DNA of 64,000 nucleotides from an uncultured Sphaerochaeta sp. (GCF_963677075.1 NZ_OY781873.1:2009715-2073714), one strand, 5' to 3'. Positions 31,613 through 42,100 are shown, numbered from the stretch's first letter. A program made the numbers and translations. Notes: generated by a model from the sequence alone, not told the origin.

Positions 31613-32491
31613 ATGAAACTTTCAATACTACTGGCACTCAGTCTCCTGCCACTCTCATGTGAGAAGAGGATAGCGTTGGCTCATTCTGGTGTTACATTGC
31701 AGGAACTCGTAAACCGTGGAGCAAGCATGGCCCGGGTGAAGCGGATGCTCAGGTTTCTTTATGAAGAGCAATCACTCAAAGTCTGTTTCTGGGGAATGGA
31801 AGGGTATCCATCCGTGCTTTACCAGATGGAGAACCCTCCATTCAGGCTTATGTACAATAAGCTTCTTCCTGACCCCTCTTCCCCTCTGCTTACCCTCTGT
31901 GGAACCCGTTATCCGGATGGCAACGGTTCTCAACGGGCATACCGGTTTGCACTGGAAGCCTGCGCAAACAACACCACTCTGGTGACAAGCAACAGCCGAG
32001 GGATTGATAGGACTGCGCTCTATGCCAGCGAGGACCTGAAAGTCAATGCTTTCGTCATCTGTGACTGTGGATTGGCTACACATCGCGTCAAGGCATATCA
32101 TGCATTACCGTTTGTCTCATTGCTCTCCCCCTATGAACCTGATGATACAGCTTTCCCTTCCCGTTGCCTGAGCCGTAATATGCTCTCAACTGCACTTGGG
32201 AGTGCTACGATGGTCATACAGTCCCCTGAGAAAAGCGGATGCCTGCACTGTGCCACCTCTGCGCTGGACCAGGGAAAGGACGTATTTGTCCACACTGATG
32301 GGCTCTTTGGTGGATCACTGGATGCTGGCATCGCCTCTCTTGCAGAGATGGGAGCCACTGATGTTGCCTCCTTCCGTGACCTTGCTTCCCTTCTTGGTTG
32401 GGAAAGCCCATGCAAGGTGGAAGAGAGAAGAGGGGGAGCGGGTACGTTGTACCGTTTTGGACGGGCATGGTATAGTCTAGAGTATGCATGA
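31613..32491 (+). CDS. dprA: DprA/Smf-family DNA-processing protein, divergent
   Basis: 292 residues. An N-terminal helical domain is followed by the DprA Rossmann fold: YPSVLYQMENPP, LCGTRYPD, VTSNSRGIDRTALYAS and the SRNMLSTAL...SGCLHCATSALDQGKDVFV region align with the family's SRNRIIAGLS...[22 protein letters not shown], several key residues being changed. DprA loads RecA on incoming single-stranded DNA. No C-terminal winged helix is obvious. It overlaps xerC by 8 bp. Confidence 0.82.
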   Translation: MKLSILLALSLLPLSCEKRIALAHSGVTLQELVNRGASMARVKRMLRFLYEEQSLKVCFWGMEGYPSVLYQMENPPFRLMYNKLLPDPSSPLLTLCGTRYPDGNGSQRAYRFALEACANNTTLVTSNSRGIDRTALYASEDLKVNAFVICDCGLATHRVKAYHALPFVSLLSPYEPDDTAFPSRCLSRNMLSTALGSATMVIQSPEKSGCLHCATSALDQGKDVFVHTDGLFGGSLDAGIASLAEMGATDVASFRDLASLLGWESPCKVEERRGGAGTLYRFGRAWYSLEYA

Positions 32492-33374
32492 ATCCTTGAT
32501 CCAGGAGTTCCTGGAAACCCAGAAACAAATCCGCAATCTCAGTGACCATACACTGCTTGCCTATAGGAGGGACCTGGAACAGCTGTCCGCTTATTTCTCT
32601 TCCCTTGGGATTGGCCTGAAAGAGGCTGGAAGGGAGGACGGGAGGATGTATCTTCGGTTCCTGAAATTCGACAACCACTACAGTGAGACAACAGTGAACC
32701 GGAAGATCAGCTGTGTAAGAACTTTCTATACCTCACTATGTAAACGTGGGGTATGTTCGGTGAACCCATTCTCACTTGTGGCTACACACAGGAGAGAGAA
32801 TCACCTTCCCACTGTTCTTACTGCCTGGGAAGTGGCACAGCTGCTCAGCCAGAGCTGTGATGATTTCCGCTCTGCTCGCTCAATTTCGCTCTTTACCTTG
32901 CTCTATGACACTGGTTGTAGAATCAGTGAGGTTCTTGGCATTAAAGAAGAGTCAATTGAATGGGATAAACGACGTATACGAGTCTTGGGAAAGGGATCAA
33001 AAAGCCGCTATGTCTTTTTCACCAATCATTGCAGGAATGTCTTGCAAACGTATTTGAGCCTGAAAAGAGAACGATTCGAATGTCCCTTCTTGTTCTGTTC
33101 AATACAGGGAAAACAGTTGCCGATGAGCACTGTTGGTAGTATGTTTGCTACATATAGAAGAAGGCTTGGGTGGCAGAAACAATTTACGCCCCATGTACTG
33201 AGGCATACCTACGCTACCCATCTTCTTGACAACGGGGCAGATATCCGATTGGTACAGGAATTGCTTGGTCATGCCAGCATCTCTACCACCCAGATTTACA
33301 CCCATGTATCGAAAGAGAGGCTGGCACGGGTCTACGCATCCTGTCACCCCCATGGAAGGAAGCAACATGAGTAG
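32484..33374 (+). CDS. xerC: tyrosine recombinase, XerC/CodV type
   Basis: 296 residues with core-binding domain (1-95) and catalytic residues R146, H237, R240, H263 and Y272. The order xerC-hslV-hslU is conserved in many bacteria (codV-clpQ-clpY in Bacillus), which supports XerC over XerD. It overlaps dprA and hslV by 8 bp each, indicating tight translational coupling. Confidence 0.88.
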   Translation: MHESLIQEFLETQKQIRNLSDHTLLAYRRDLEQLSAYFSSLGIGLKEAGREDGRMYLRFLKFDNHYSETTVNRKISCVRTFYTSLCKRGVCSVNPFSLVATHRRENHLPTVLTAWEVAQLLSQSCDDFRSARSISLFTLLYDTGCRISEVLGIKEESIEWDKRRIRVLGKGSKSRYVFFTNHCRNVLQTYLSLKRERFECPFLFCSIQGKQLPMSTVGSMFATYRRRLGWQKQFTPHVLRHTYATHLLDNGADIRLVQELLGHASISTTQIYTHVSKERLARVYASCHPHGRKQHE

Positions 33375-33903
33375 TTTTAAAGGAACAACCATCGTCGCAG
33401 TGAGAAGAAACGGACACGTCGCCATAGCTGGCGATGGTCAGGTCACTGCAGGAGATACGATTTTAAAGTCAAACGCACATAAGGTGCGAACACTATATGA
33501 CGGGAAGGTAATTACCGGCTTTGCTGGCACAACTGCCGATGCATTCACCCTCTTTGAACTTTTTGAGGGAAAATTGAAGCAGTACAATGGGGATCTGACT
33601 CGCTCTGCAGTGGAACTGGCAAAGCAGTGGAGAACCGATAAGCAGCTGCGCCAACTTGAGGCAATGATGCTTGTAAGTGATGGGAAGAGAATCTTCCTGA
33701 TCAATGGAGCAGGGGATGTGGTCGACCCCGAACGAGATGCAATCGGCATCGGAAGTGGGGGTAATTACGCACTCAGTGCTGCATTGGCATATTTGGAGGC
33801 AGACTCCACCATGTCAGCGGAGGAGATTGCCAGAAAGAGTGTACAGATAGCAGCATCAGTCTGCATCTACACAGATGATCAGATTAACGTAGAGGTACTA
33901 TAA
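33367..33903 (+). CDS. hslV: ATP-dependent protease peptidase subunit HslV
   Basis: 178 residues. [20 protein letters not shown] is the HslV N-terminus; the nucleophile should be T7 after removal of the MSSFKG propeptide. The [14 protein letters not shown] segment is also conserved. It forms a two-ring proteolytic core with HslU. The start at 33367 has GGAAGGA 6 nt upstream and overlaps xerC by 8 bp. Confidence 0.96.
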   Translation: MSSFKGTTIVAVRRNGHVAIAGDGQVTAGDTILKSNAHKVRTLYDGKVITGFAGTTADAFTLFELFEGKLKQYNGDLTRSAVELAKQWRTDKQLRQLEAMMLVSDGKRIFLINGAGDVVDPERDAIGIGSGGNYALSAALAYLEADSTMSAEEIARKSVQIAASVCIYTDDQINVEVL

Positions 33904-33907
33904 GCAT

Positions 33908-35287
33908 ATGGGATATTCAGCAAGCAGGAAGCTTGATGAGCTCAAGCCTTCTCAGATTGTTTCAGAACTAGATAAATATATCATTGGCCAGCAGAAGGCC
34001 AAACGAACCATAGCAGTTGCGATTCGCAACCGGACTCGCAGGAAACGGCTTCCTGAGGAAATCAGGGATGAAGTCTCTCCCAAGAACATCATCATGATCG
34101 GCCCCACTGGAGTGGGAAAGACCGAGATAGCTAGGCGTATCGCAAAGCTGTCCAACGCTCCCTTTATCAAGGTTGAGGCTACCAAGTACACTGAGGTAGG
34201 GTACGTCGGACGGGATGTTGAATCGATCATCAGGGACCTTATGAGTATCGCTGTCCAGCAAGTAAAAGCTGAACTTGCCGAGGCTGAGAAGGAAAAGGTG
34301 GCAAGCAGGGTAGAGGAGCGTCTTCTCGATATGTTGCTTCCCCAGGCCAAGGGTGATGAGAAGATTGATGTGGTGCCGGCCGGCAGTACATTCACCGACA
34401 GTCAGAAGGCTACCCGTGAACGCTTCAGGGAGATGCTTAGGGACGGTAAGTTCGATGACCGAGAGATAGAAGTCAATGTCCAGAGTAGGAAGCGGGTCGG
34501 AATTGAGGTCCTTGGTCAGCCGAATATGGAAGAGCTGCAGGATGCAATGCAGAGCCTTGGATCTATCTTTGGGAACGGACGTGGACATAACCGAAAGTTG
34601 ACCGTTAAACGTGCCCGGGAGATTTTTACCGAGGAAGAGACTGAGAAGGCAGTGGACAATGACCGTGCCATTGATGAGGCCAAGGAACGGGTAGAACAGA
34701 TGGGGATTGTATTCCTCGATGAGATCGATAAGGTCGCTAAAAGCGGTGGTGGTGGATCCAGCATTGATGTAAGCAGGGAAGGTGTTCAACGTGATATTCT
34801 TCCCATCGTTGAAGGTACCAGCGTTTCCACCAAATGGGGCGTGATCGATACCACACATATTCTGTTCATTGCCAGTGGTGCATTCCATGTTTCCAAACCC
34901 AGTGATCTGATCCCTGAGTTGCAGGGACGTTTCCCGCTTCGCGTTGAATTGGATGACCTGAGTGCTGATGATTTCTACCGGATTCTTACAGAGCCTGCTA
35001 ATGCGATGACCATGCAGTATCATGAGTTGCTTAAGACCGAAGGTGTGGAGATCATATTTGATGATGCAGCCATCAGGAAAGTCAGTGAGATAGCCTATGA
35101 AGTGAATGCAACGAATGATAATATAGGTGCCAGGAGACTGTTCACCATCATGGAGAAGCTCTTGGAAGAACTTTCCTTCAGTGCAGATGAGCTTTCAGGG
35201 CAGACCATCACCATCACCGCAGCATACGTTGATGAACGGTTGCGTGATGTTCTCCAGGATCAGGACCTCTCCAAGTTCATTCTCTAA
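33908..35287 (+). CDS. hslU: ATP-dependent protease ATPase subunit HslU
   Basis: 459 residues. Walker A GPTGVGKT at 65-72, Walker B VFLDEIDK at about 275, the variable I-domain between them, and a C-terminal end LSKFIL that docks into HslV. It unfolds substrates and feeds them to HslV. It starts 4 bp after hslV. Confidence 0.97.
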   Translation: MGYSASRKLDELKPSQIVSELDKYIIGQQKAKRTIAVAIRNRTRRKRLPEEIRDEVSPKNIIMIGPTGVGKTEIARRIAKLSNAPFIKVEATKYTEVGYVGRDVESIIRDLMSIAVQQVKAELAEAEKEKVASRVEERLLDMLLPQAKGDEKIDVVPAGSTFTDSQKATRERFREMLRDGKFDDREIEVNVQSRKRVGIEVLGQPNMEELQDAMQSLGSIFGNGRGHNRKLTVKRAREIFTEEETEKAVDNDRAIDEAKERVEQMGIVFLDEIDKVAKSGGGGSSIDVSREGVQRDILPIVEGTSVSTKWGVIDTTHILFIASGAFHVSKPSDLIPELQGRFPLRVELDDLSADDFYRILTEPANAMTMQYHELLKTEGVEIIFDDAAIRKVSEIAYEVNATNDNIGARRLFTIMEKLLEELSFSADELSGQTITITAAYVDERLRDVLQDQDLSKFIL

Positions 35288-35296
35288 GGGGGCAAT

Positions 35297-36298
35297 TTGG
35301 AATTCCTAACGCTCGAGGCAGAAGATTATGAACATGCATTGAAAGAAGCCCGCACTCAGTGGGGAACTGCAGTGCGTGTTCATACGCGTAAGGATTTCCT
35401 GTTGAAAAAGGGGATGCGCAAGGAAAAGCGTTGCCGCATCACCTTCTTCCTGGTCGAGGAAACAGAACCCGTTGAAGAGAGTGTGGCAGAAGATCCTGTT
35501 TTTCATGCAGGGGACCATTTATCCTTTCTTATGGAACAAAATGAGATTCCCCCTGCCAGAATTGAACAAATCAAGAGCATGATGCTCTCCGATGAGAAGA
35601 CCTTGGGGCAAGCAGAGCTTGAAGTCCAGTTTTTCCAGTATCTTCTTGAAGGTCTGCAGTTTGAGGATTCCGTCCAACAACGGTACGTAGTGCTGGTAGG
35701 ACCAGCCGGGGTGGGGAAGACCACCAGCCTGGTAAAACTAGCTATCCATCTCCGTGCAAAAGAAGGAAAGAAAGTAGCTTTGCTCAGTTTCGATGTGCAT
35801 CGCCCTGGTGCGTTGGAACAGGTTAGATTCTTTGCAAAGGAGTACTCCCTCCCGCTGTATGAGGCCACCGATGCAGGAGTATTGTCTGGGTTGCTTGATG
35901 TCCTGGAGACCTATGACCATGTTCTGGTCGATACCACCGGGCATAGCAGCAAGGATGTGATGCTCAGGGATTCTCTTTCAGACCTATTTTCCTCATTTGA
36001 TGACAAGGAGCGTGAGTACACCTTGGTGGTCAGTGCGAGCAGTAAATTCACGGACCTTATTGCACAGTATGAACTGTTCAGTGAGTATAACCTGCGAAAA
36101 TTATTGGTGACCAAGCTCGATGAGACACAAGGGATAGGTAATATCCTGTTCTTTGCCAAGGAGGCTGGGCTTCCTCTCTCTTTCCTTGCTGATGGACAGG
36201 GAGTGCCTGAGGATTTTCATCGAGCCGATGCGTCGGTATTGGTTCCCCGATTGCGTGGATTTACTCTTGAGCTTGACCAATTCTTCCCATCACTCTAA
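35297..36298 (+). CDS. flhF: FlhF-like SRP-family GTPase
   Basis: 333 residues. The N-terminal segment (1-55, EFLTLEAEDYEHALKEARTQWG) matches the FlhF B-domain start. The NG domain carries G1 GPAGVGKTT (135-143), DVHRPGALEQ (166-175), DTTG (212-215) and TKLDE (272-276). FlhF normally sets flagellar number and place. No flagellar gene is present in the window, and cultured Sphaerochaeta are described as non-motile. Start is TTG with AAGGGGG just upstream; no in-frame ATG fits. Ffh and FtsY are less likely given the N-terminus. Overlaps the convergent PBP gene by 4 bp. Confidence 0.8.
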   Translation: MEFLTLEAEDYEHALKEARTQWGTAVRVHTRKDFLLKKGMRKEKRCRITFFLVEETEPVEESVAEDPVFHAGDHLSFLMEQNEIPPARIEQIKSMMLSDEKTLGQAELEVQFFQYLLEGLQFEDSVQQRYVVLVGPAGVGKTTSLVKLAIHLRAKEGKKVALLSFDVHRPGALEQVRFFAKEYSLPLYEATDAGVLSGLLDVLETYDHVLVDTTGHSSKDVMLRDSLSDLFSSFDDKEREYTLVVSASSKFTDLIAQYELFSEYNLRKLLVTKLDETQGIGNILFFAKEAGLPLSFLADGQGVPEDFHRADASVLVPRLRGFTLELDQFFPSL

Positions 36299-37962
36299 AG
36301 GATGGGTGTATCGCTTGTGATCAGTTTTCCCTGGCTTATGAGCGTCCTGACGATGGCACCAACCGCTGGCGCTGCTACATTTGATCCATACAGGGAAGCC
36401 CCTTTCGGATTACCCGCCCCTACATAGAGGATGTACTGTGGATTATCGATCGGTACCATGCCAAGTGTAGATACGAGGATGGTTCCATCCTCATAGCTTT
36501 TTGTCTCCTCATTGAACAGTTGTGCTGTTCCTGTCTTGACCCCTAGGTCCACACCTTCAACGCTTGCCTGGATTCCCGTGCCCCCTGAAAGTGAAGCGCG
36601 ATACATTCCTTCACGAATACGTTCAGTGACCGAAGGTTCCAGTACCTGTGAGATCACCGTTCGTTCCCGTTGGTAGCTTTCCTCTCCGCTGACAGGAGAG
36701 GAGCGGGAGAGGATAAGATGTGGAGCAATGAGTTCCCCACTTGGGGAGAGTGCAGTAGCTGCAGTACAGAGATGTAACGCACTTACCAAGAGCTCCTGTC
36801 CAAAGGCAATGGTTGGCAGGGTTCTTCCAGACCACTGGGAAGGGTTGGCGATATATGCCTTTGCCTTGGAGGGGAGCGAGATATCATAGCTGTTGGTGAA
36901 TCCCATTTGTTGCAACATAGTATAAAAAGAAATGGGGTCAGTCTGGAGTGCCCAATGCGAAATTGCTCCATTGCATGATTTTGCAAGCATGGTTTCCACA
37001 TCAACTTCCCCATGGGGAGAGGTACAGTTGATCGTCACATTGCTGGATCCTGCATTGAAGGTATAGGATCCATCACAGAGAAAGTGTTCTTCAGTCTGTG
37101 CATCTCCAATCTGCAGGATGGAAGCCATACTGAACAGCTTGAAAACTGATCCTGGCTCATACAGGAGATTCACTGCATTGTTTCTTCTCTGTTCCTCCTC
37201 ACTCTGCCCCAGTGCATTGATATCGTACCAAGGGTAGCTGGACATGCCAAGAATGTCTCCATTTTGGGCATCGAGCACGAGCGCCATTGCATAATCAGGG
37301 TTGAATTCATCAGCAATTTTCTGCAACTGTACATCCAAGGCGTATTGAATATCTACATCCAGGGTGAGTATGACATCCTCCCCATAGGTAGTGCCACGGT
37401 TCCCGATTTCTGGATAAGGATTGAGGAATTCTTCCTGACTCAGCTCAATTCCTTCAATTCCCTCCATCTCTACATTGGTGAATCCAATGGTCTGCGATGC
37501 ATGAAATTGTGCAGGATAGGTACGCCCTGTCCTTTTCTCCACGTTTACTTGGTTCTGCAGGCCATGTTCCTGTAAGACGCTGCGCAGGGGTTCTACCTGC
37601 CTGTCGTCTATCACCTTCTTGATCTGCGCATAGGTGGTGTAGTTGCTTGCTTTCTGTTGTATCTCTGATGGGCTCATCTCTACAAAAGGGGCAATGACCT
37701 CGCTTACCTGAGCTAGGTCCACAATCTTGTTAAGATGAAGGTAAACGCCCCAATATGGACGTTCAATGGCGAGAATTCTTCCATTTCGGTCATATATTGT
37801 ACCTCTTATCACGCTTTCTGCTACCTCAGGATTGTCGTATGTTTTTGTCTGTGGCTGGTTAAAAAGCATCAGAGAGGCCAATCTGACGAAAAAAATCCCA
37901 AGAACAAGGGAAATAAGCACGGTGAAGAATTTGATATATGTATGTTTTGGACTGGTAGCCAT
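36295..37962 (-). CDS. class B penicillin-binding protein (FtsI/PBP2-like transpeptidase)
   Basis: 555 residues: a short cytoplasmic tail, one membrane helix (about 10-34), dimerisation domain with RGTIYDRNGRILA, and a complete transpeptidase domain with S272-x-x-K275, S329-C-N331 and K476-T-G. It should crosslink peptidoglycan, likely with FtsW. It lies away from the dcw cluster, convergent with the flhF-like gene and divergent from the LysM gene 41 bp away. Whether it is FtsI or an elongation PBP2 cannot be settled; the length and RGTIYDR motif fit FtsI slightly better. Confidence 0.88.
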   Translation of the reverse strand: MATSPKHTYIKFFTVLISLVLGIFFVRLASLMLFNQPQTKTYDNPEVAESVIRGTIYDRNGRILAIERPYWGVYLHLNKIVDLAQVSEVIAPFVEMSPSEIQQKASNYTTYAQIKKVIDDRQVEPLRSVLQEHGLQNQVNVEKRTGRTYPAQFHASQTIGFTNVEMEGIEGIELSQEEFLNPYPEIGNRGTTYGEDVILTLDVDIQYALDVQLQKIADEFNPDYAMALVLDAQNGDILGMSSYPWYDINALGQSEEEQRRNNAVNLLYEPGSVFKLFSMASILQIGDAQTEEHFLCDGSYTFNAGSSNVTINCTSPHGEVDVETMLAKSCNGAISHWALQTDPISFYTMLQQMGFTNSYDISLPSKAKAYIANPSQWSGRTLPTIAFGQELLVSALHLCTAATALSPSGELIAPHLILSRSSPVSGEESYQRERTVISQVLEPSVTERIREGMYRASLSGGTGIQASVEGVDLGVKTGTAQLFNEETKSYEDGTILVSTLGMVPIDNPQYILYVGAGNPKGASLYGSNVAAPAVGAIVRTLISQGKLITSDTPIL

Positions 37963-37976
37963 GATTGATTTATACT
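37947..37976 (+). promoter_or_regulatory. candidate promoter of the LysM/M23 gene
   Basis: TTGGAC (37947-37952), 18-bp spacer, TATACT (37971-37976). The -35 lies inside the start of the divergent PBP gene. Confidence 0.5.
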
Positions 37977-38003
37977 ACTATGTAGGAAAGGTAATGTCGA
38001 GCT

Positions 38004-39119
38004 ATGGGAAAAGACTACTATGATGACATGCAAGAGCGGCCTTCTTGGCGTTCAGGAAGGGATGGCTCTGAAAATAACCGACCGAGCAAAGGGCTGATCT
38101 GGACGATTGCACTGGGTATCGCTATCTGTGTGGTGGTAATCGTGATCTGGTATCAGTTTTTTCCAGCGCAGAATCAAGGTTCTGAAAACCAAGCTACGGT
38201 GATAGAAGAAGTACTGCCTGAGGTGAAAGAAATTGCTGATGCACCGCAAATCAGTAGTGATGAAAAACCAGAGGGAGCAGTATCTCCATCTGATGCACCG
38301 GTAGTGGATACGGAGAGTGCCAGGGCAATCGATGATTCTTCTCCCCTTCGTAGAGCTCCCACCACCAGTAGTGCTTCCATCCAGTATGCAGAACATCAGG
38401 TCAAGGAGAGTGAGGATCTTGCGTCCATCGCAGAATTGTATAGTCTCAAGCCACAGACCCTGATCAGTGTGAACAAAATCCGGAATATCCAAGCTGTCAA
38501 GGAAGGGGTTACCCTTACCATTCCCGACCGTGATGGTCAGCTCTATACGGTCAGGGAAGGGGATATGCTCAGCACAATCGCCCGAAAGTACAGTCCTACC
38601 TTGGGCTGGAAGACCTTGCAGGAGCTCAACAACCTGAAGAATGAGAGAATTTTCGTTGGTCAGGAGCTTTTCATTCCTGATACCTCATCATCGTCTCTTG
38701 CTCAGCTCACTGATGTTTCCCCCATCCAGTTCCAGAAACCGTCCCTAGGATCTATCAGCAGGCTCTTTGGCCAGTCTTTCGAGAACCCGACAACCGGGGC
38801 CAGTGAAATTCTCACTGGAATCCTCATTGAAGGAGATTGGGGAGAAGCTGTTGTAGCTTCAGCCAAGGGTGAAGTGGTAGATGCAGGATATGAGCAGAAG
38901 GGCAGGGGAAGGTTTGTAATTCTCAGCCATGAGGGTGGATATCGAAGCAGCTATTACCATCTGGAGAATGTAAGTAATGATGTGCGCATAGGTGCAAGTC
39001 TCGAAAAGGGACAGGTTATAGGAAGTATCGGAACCAGTGGCACCGATTATGAGCAGCCGACGCTCTTTTTCAGTATCGAACAATCTGGAATTGCGCTTGA
39101 TCCCATGCAATTCTTCTAG
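38004..39119 (+). CDS. membrane-anchored LysM protein with degenerate M23 (LytM) domain
   Basis: 371 residues: cytoplasmic tail, one membrane helix (about 31-52), acidic linker (55-125), two LysM repeats (about 128-172 and 178-225, the second starting LYTVREGDMLSTIARKY), and an M23 domain (240-371). The beta core GEVVDAG...VILSHEGGYRSSYYHL is kept, but the two metal sites are not: the HxxxD ligand region has no histidine and the terminal HLHFE motif reads TLFFSIE. It is probably an EnvC/NlpD-like activator rather than a peptidase (inference). It shares a bidirectional terminator with secA. Confidence 0.82.
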   Translation: MGKDYYDDMQERPSWRSGRDGSENNRPSKGLIWTIALGIAICVVVIVIWYQFFPAQNQGSENQATVIEEVLPEVKEIADAPQISSDEKPEGAVSPSDAPVVDTESARAIDDSSPLRRAPTTSSASIQYAEHQVKESEDLASIAELYSLKPQTLISVNKIRNIQAVKEGVTLTIPDRDGQLYTVREGDMLSTIARKYSPTLGWKTLQELNNLKNERIFVGQELFIPDTSSSSLAQLTDVSPIQFQKPSLGSISRLFGQSFENPTTGASEILTGILIEGDWGEAVVASAKGEVVDAGYEQKGRGRFVILSHEGGYRSSYYHLENVSNDVRIGASLEKGQVIGSIGTSGTDYEQPTLFFSIEQSGIALDPMQFF

Positions 39120-39143
39120 AATCAAACGTTTTTAAAGCATAGC

Positions 39144-39177
39144 AAAAAAGGAGACCGCAAATGCAGTCTCCTTTTTC
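39144..39177. terminator. bidirectional terminator between the LysM gene and secA
   Basis: AAAAAGGAGAC (39145-39155) pairs perfectly with GTCTCCTTTTT (39166-39176) over a 10-nt loop. A/T tracts on both sides let it serve both convergent genes. Confidence 0.9.
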
Positions 39178-39195
39178 AGTATGACGGTCAAATCC

Positions 39196-41961
39196 TCAAG
39201 CATTCTTTCCGCAGCAATGCTTGTATTTCTTACCGCTCCCACATGGGCATGGATCATTCCTTCCCACCTTTGGGGTCTGTCTTCTTACCGTAACGGGAGC
39301 CGTGTCTCCTCCACCTTGTACTCTCCTGGGGCCTTGGCTTGCACTACTGAAAGCACCTTGTGCCTGGTGACTCTCCACCGTCTTGGCTTCCTTGGCCTTC
39401 TGTCGGTACTGCTGTTCCGGTTTGGTAATCTTCACCCTGACCAGGGTTTGTGCCATGAATACCTTGATTCCTTCAAGCATCTCAGTGAAAATCTCAAATC
39501 CTTCCACCTTGTACTCAACCAGGGGATTACGTTGTGCGTAGCTTCTCAAGCCCACGGCATCACGAAGATCCTCAAGAGCAGTGAGATGGTCCTGCCATCT
39601 GAGATCGATCTGACGGAGGTAGTTGAAACGGAGGAAATCGTTGAATGGTTTCTCTCCAGTGAGGGCAACCTTGTCATCAATCTCCTTGTCGATATACTGC
39701 CGTAGTTGTTGTTTGTACTCCTCTGCAGAAGCTTGCTCGGGAAGGGGAGGAATCTCAAGGTGGAATGTGGTGAGCATCTCCTCAAGTAATTTGATTCCTT
39801 TCTTGTCACCCTTGCCATCGGAGAATACCTGGTCAACCATATCATCGCTGATATCATGACAAATGCCCCTGACACGTTCCAGTAGATGCTCATCGCTAAG
39901 GATTGCATCACGCTCGTCATAGAGATAATTTCTCTGTTCATTGAGCACATCATCATAATCAAGAAGGTGTTTCCTGATTTCAAAGTTGCGATCCTCTACA
40001 CGCTTCTGGGCTTTCTCGATTGCATTGCTCAGCATACGGTGTTCAATGGGCTCCCCATCTTGCATGCCAATCTTGCCGAGCATGGTCTTCAGGTTTTCAG
40101 AGGCGAACAGGCGCATCAGGGGATCATCCAGGGAGACAAAGAACCGGCTTGCACCAGGGTCACCCTGACGGCCACTTCGACCACGCAGCTGATTATCGAT
40201 ACGTCTGGATTCATGTCTTTCAGTGCCAAGGATATAGAGCCCGCCGAGCTCCTTTACCTCTTCATAATCATGCTTCCATGCTGGATATACTTTCTTGATT
40301 GCTTCAGCAAGCTCCTCTGCAGTAGCATCAGCCCCACAGATGGCTCTTGCTCTCCCGTCAAGGCTGCCACCAAGCTTGATATCGGTTCCTCTTCCTGCCA
40401 TGTTTGTGGCAATGGTAACCGCACCTTTGGCACCAGCGTTCTCGATGATCAAGGCCTCTCTGGCATGGTTCTTGGCATTGAGTACCTCGTGCTTGACGCC
40501 CATCCTGCGAAGCAGGACTGAGAGCAGCTCGCTCTTCTCAATACTGATGGTACCGACAAGGATCGGTTGACCCGTACTATGGACCTTCTGGATCTCCTCA
40601 CAGATGGCCTTGAACTTGAACTCTTCATTATAGTAGACCAAATCCGGAAAATCTTTTCTGACGATCGGCTTGTTGGTCGGGATGACCACAACATCGAGGC
40701 CGTAGATCTTGAGGAACTCAGGAGCTTCGGTATCTGCGGTACCGGTCATACCACTGATCTTGTCGTACATCCTGAAGAAGTTCTGGTATGTGATTGTGGC
40801 GAGCGTCTTGTTCTGTCCAAGGATCTTGATTTTTTCCTTTGCCTCAATTGCCTGATGAAGACCCTCGCTGTAGCGCCTGCCGTGGAGTATACGGCCGGTG
40901 AATTCATCAACAATCTGCACCTGTCCTTCAACGACCACATAGTCTACATCGGCGGTATAGAGACGAAGAGCCTTTACTGCCTGGGTGACGTAGTGGACAT
41001 ACTCGAAGTTCTCATCCTCATAGAGTGAACCGTTGATGATATGGTACTTGTTCAGTAATTCCTCAATATGGTTCATTCCTTGGTTGGTGAAAGAAACCCG
41101 CTTTTGCTTTTCGTCCAGCTTGTAGTCCCCATGTTCATCGAATACGGGAGCCTTGCGATCGAAACGGGCGAGTGGGTCGGGTTCATAGTAATCACCGGTA
41201 TCAGGATTCTTTTCACATTCAGTGAGTAGAGGTGCTATCTTAGCTGCTCCCAGTACCTGTGCAGAGTCATCCTCACTCTGTCCGCTGATGATCAAGGGGG
41301 TCCTTGCCTCATCGATAAGGATTGAGTCAATCTCATCGATGATACAGTAGTGGTGTTTTGGCTGTATCTTTTCTTGCTCAGACCACTTCATATTATCCCT
41401 GAGATAGTCAAACCCAAACTCATTGTTTGTACCGTATGTAATATCCTTGGAGTAAGAACTCCGTTTTGCCTCATTATCCATGGATGAGAGGATTACCCCC
41501 ACAGAAAGGCCCAGGTACTCATAGACAGGGCCCATCCAGGAAGCATCACGACTTGCAAGATAGTCGTTGACGGTCACTACATGGACACCCTTTCCTGTAA
41601 GCGCATTCAAATATGCGGCCGGAACACAGGTGAGGGTCTTTCCTTCACCTGTTTTCATTTCCAGGATCTTTCCCTGATGAAGCACCGCCGCTCCCATGAT
41701 CTGCACATCGTAGTGTCGTTCGCCCAATACTCGGTTTGCTGCTTCTCGTGCCAGTGCGAATGCCTTGGGTAAGAGGGAGTCAAGGCTTGCACCTTGTTCC
41801 ACCTGATCCTTGAAGCTTTGGGTTTGCTGGCGCACCTCTTCAGCACTGAGGCTCTCTGCCCAGGCTGCTTCCTTGTTAACCAGCTCTACGAGTGGCTTGA
41901 GGGATTTGAGGTCCTTATCTTGTTTGGTTCCGAACAGTTTGGTAAATAGTGAGGTGCCCAT
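39196..41961 (-). CDS. secA: protein translocase ATPase SecA
   Basis: 921 residues. Walker A MKTGEGKT, Walker B-like [26 protein letters not shown] and the C-terminal zinc-binding [13 protein letters not shown] are all present. SecA drives Sec-dependent export and in bacteria binds SecB/lipids through the zinc tail. The frame is open 79 codons upstream, but [11 protein letters not shown] at 41961 is the family start; AGAGAG upstream is a modest Shine-Dalgarno. A small GGGG/CCCC hairpin (41987-41999) lies in the leader. Confidence 0.97.
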   Translation of the reverse strand: MGTSLFTKLFGTKQDKDLKSLKPLVELVNKEAAWAESLSAEEVRQQTQSFKDQVEQGASLDSLLPKAFALAREAANRVLGERHYDVQIMGAAVLHQGKILEMKTGEGKTLTCVPAAYLNALTGKGVHVVTVNDYLASRDASWMGPVYEYLGLSVGVILSSMDNEAKRSSYSKDITYGTNNEFGFDYLRDNMKWSEQEKIQPKHHYCIIDEIDSILIDEARTPLIISGQSEDDSAQVLGAAKIAPLLTECEKNPDTGDYYEPDPLARFDRKAPVFDEHGDYKLDEKQKRVSFTNQGMNHIEELLNKYHIINGSLYEDENFEYVHYVTQAVKALRLYTADVDYVVVEGQVQIVDEFTGRILHGRRYSEGLHQAIEAKEKIKILGQNKTLATITYQNFFRMYDKISGMTGTADTEAPEFLKIYGLDVVVIPTNKPIVRKDFPDLVYYNEEFKFKAICEEIQKVHSTGQPILVGTISIEKSELLSVLLRRMGVKHEVLNAKNHAREALIIENAGAKGAVTIATNMAGRGTDIKLGGSLDGRARAICGADATAEELAEAIKKVYPAWKHDYEEVKELGGLYILGTERHESRRIDNQLRGRSGRQGDPGASRFFVSLDDPLMRLFASENLKTMLGKIGMQDGEPIEHRMLSNAIEKAQKRVEDRNFEIRKHLLDYDDVLNEQRNYLYDERDAILSDEHLLERVRGICHDISDDMVDQVFSDGKGDKKGIKLLEEMLTTFHLEIPPLPEQASAEEYKQQLRQYIDKEIDDKVALTGEKPFNDFLRFNYLRQIDLRWQDHLTALEDLRDAVGLRSYAQRNPLVEYKVEGFEIFTEMLEGIKVFMAQTLVRVKITKPEQQYRQKAKEAKTVESHQAQGAFSSASQGPRRVQGGGDTAPVTVRRQTPKVGRNDPCPCGSGKKYKHCCGKNA

Positions 41962-42100
41962 GAATTTCTCTCTTGTTGCGAATATAGGGGCTTGGCCCCT
42001 TCTTGTAAGTATACTCATACTGGAGTTGCAAGAAAAGTAGAAGTGTCTGGAAAAGATGGGACAATTCTGCCCATGGTGTATCAAATTGATACAATTCCAC

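Noticed and set aside
33968..35023. 351-codon antisense frame opposite hslU
   Set aside because: Shadow of a strongly conserved gene; no ribosome site and no family resemblance. The same applies to 27111-28061 and 28728-29573 opposite ftsA and ftsZ.
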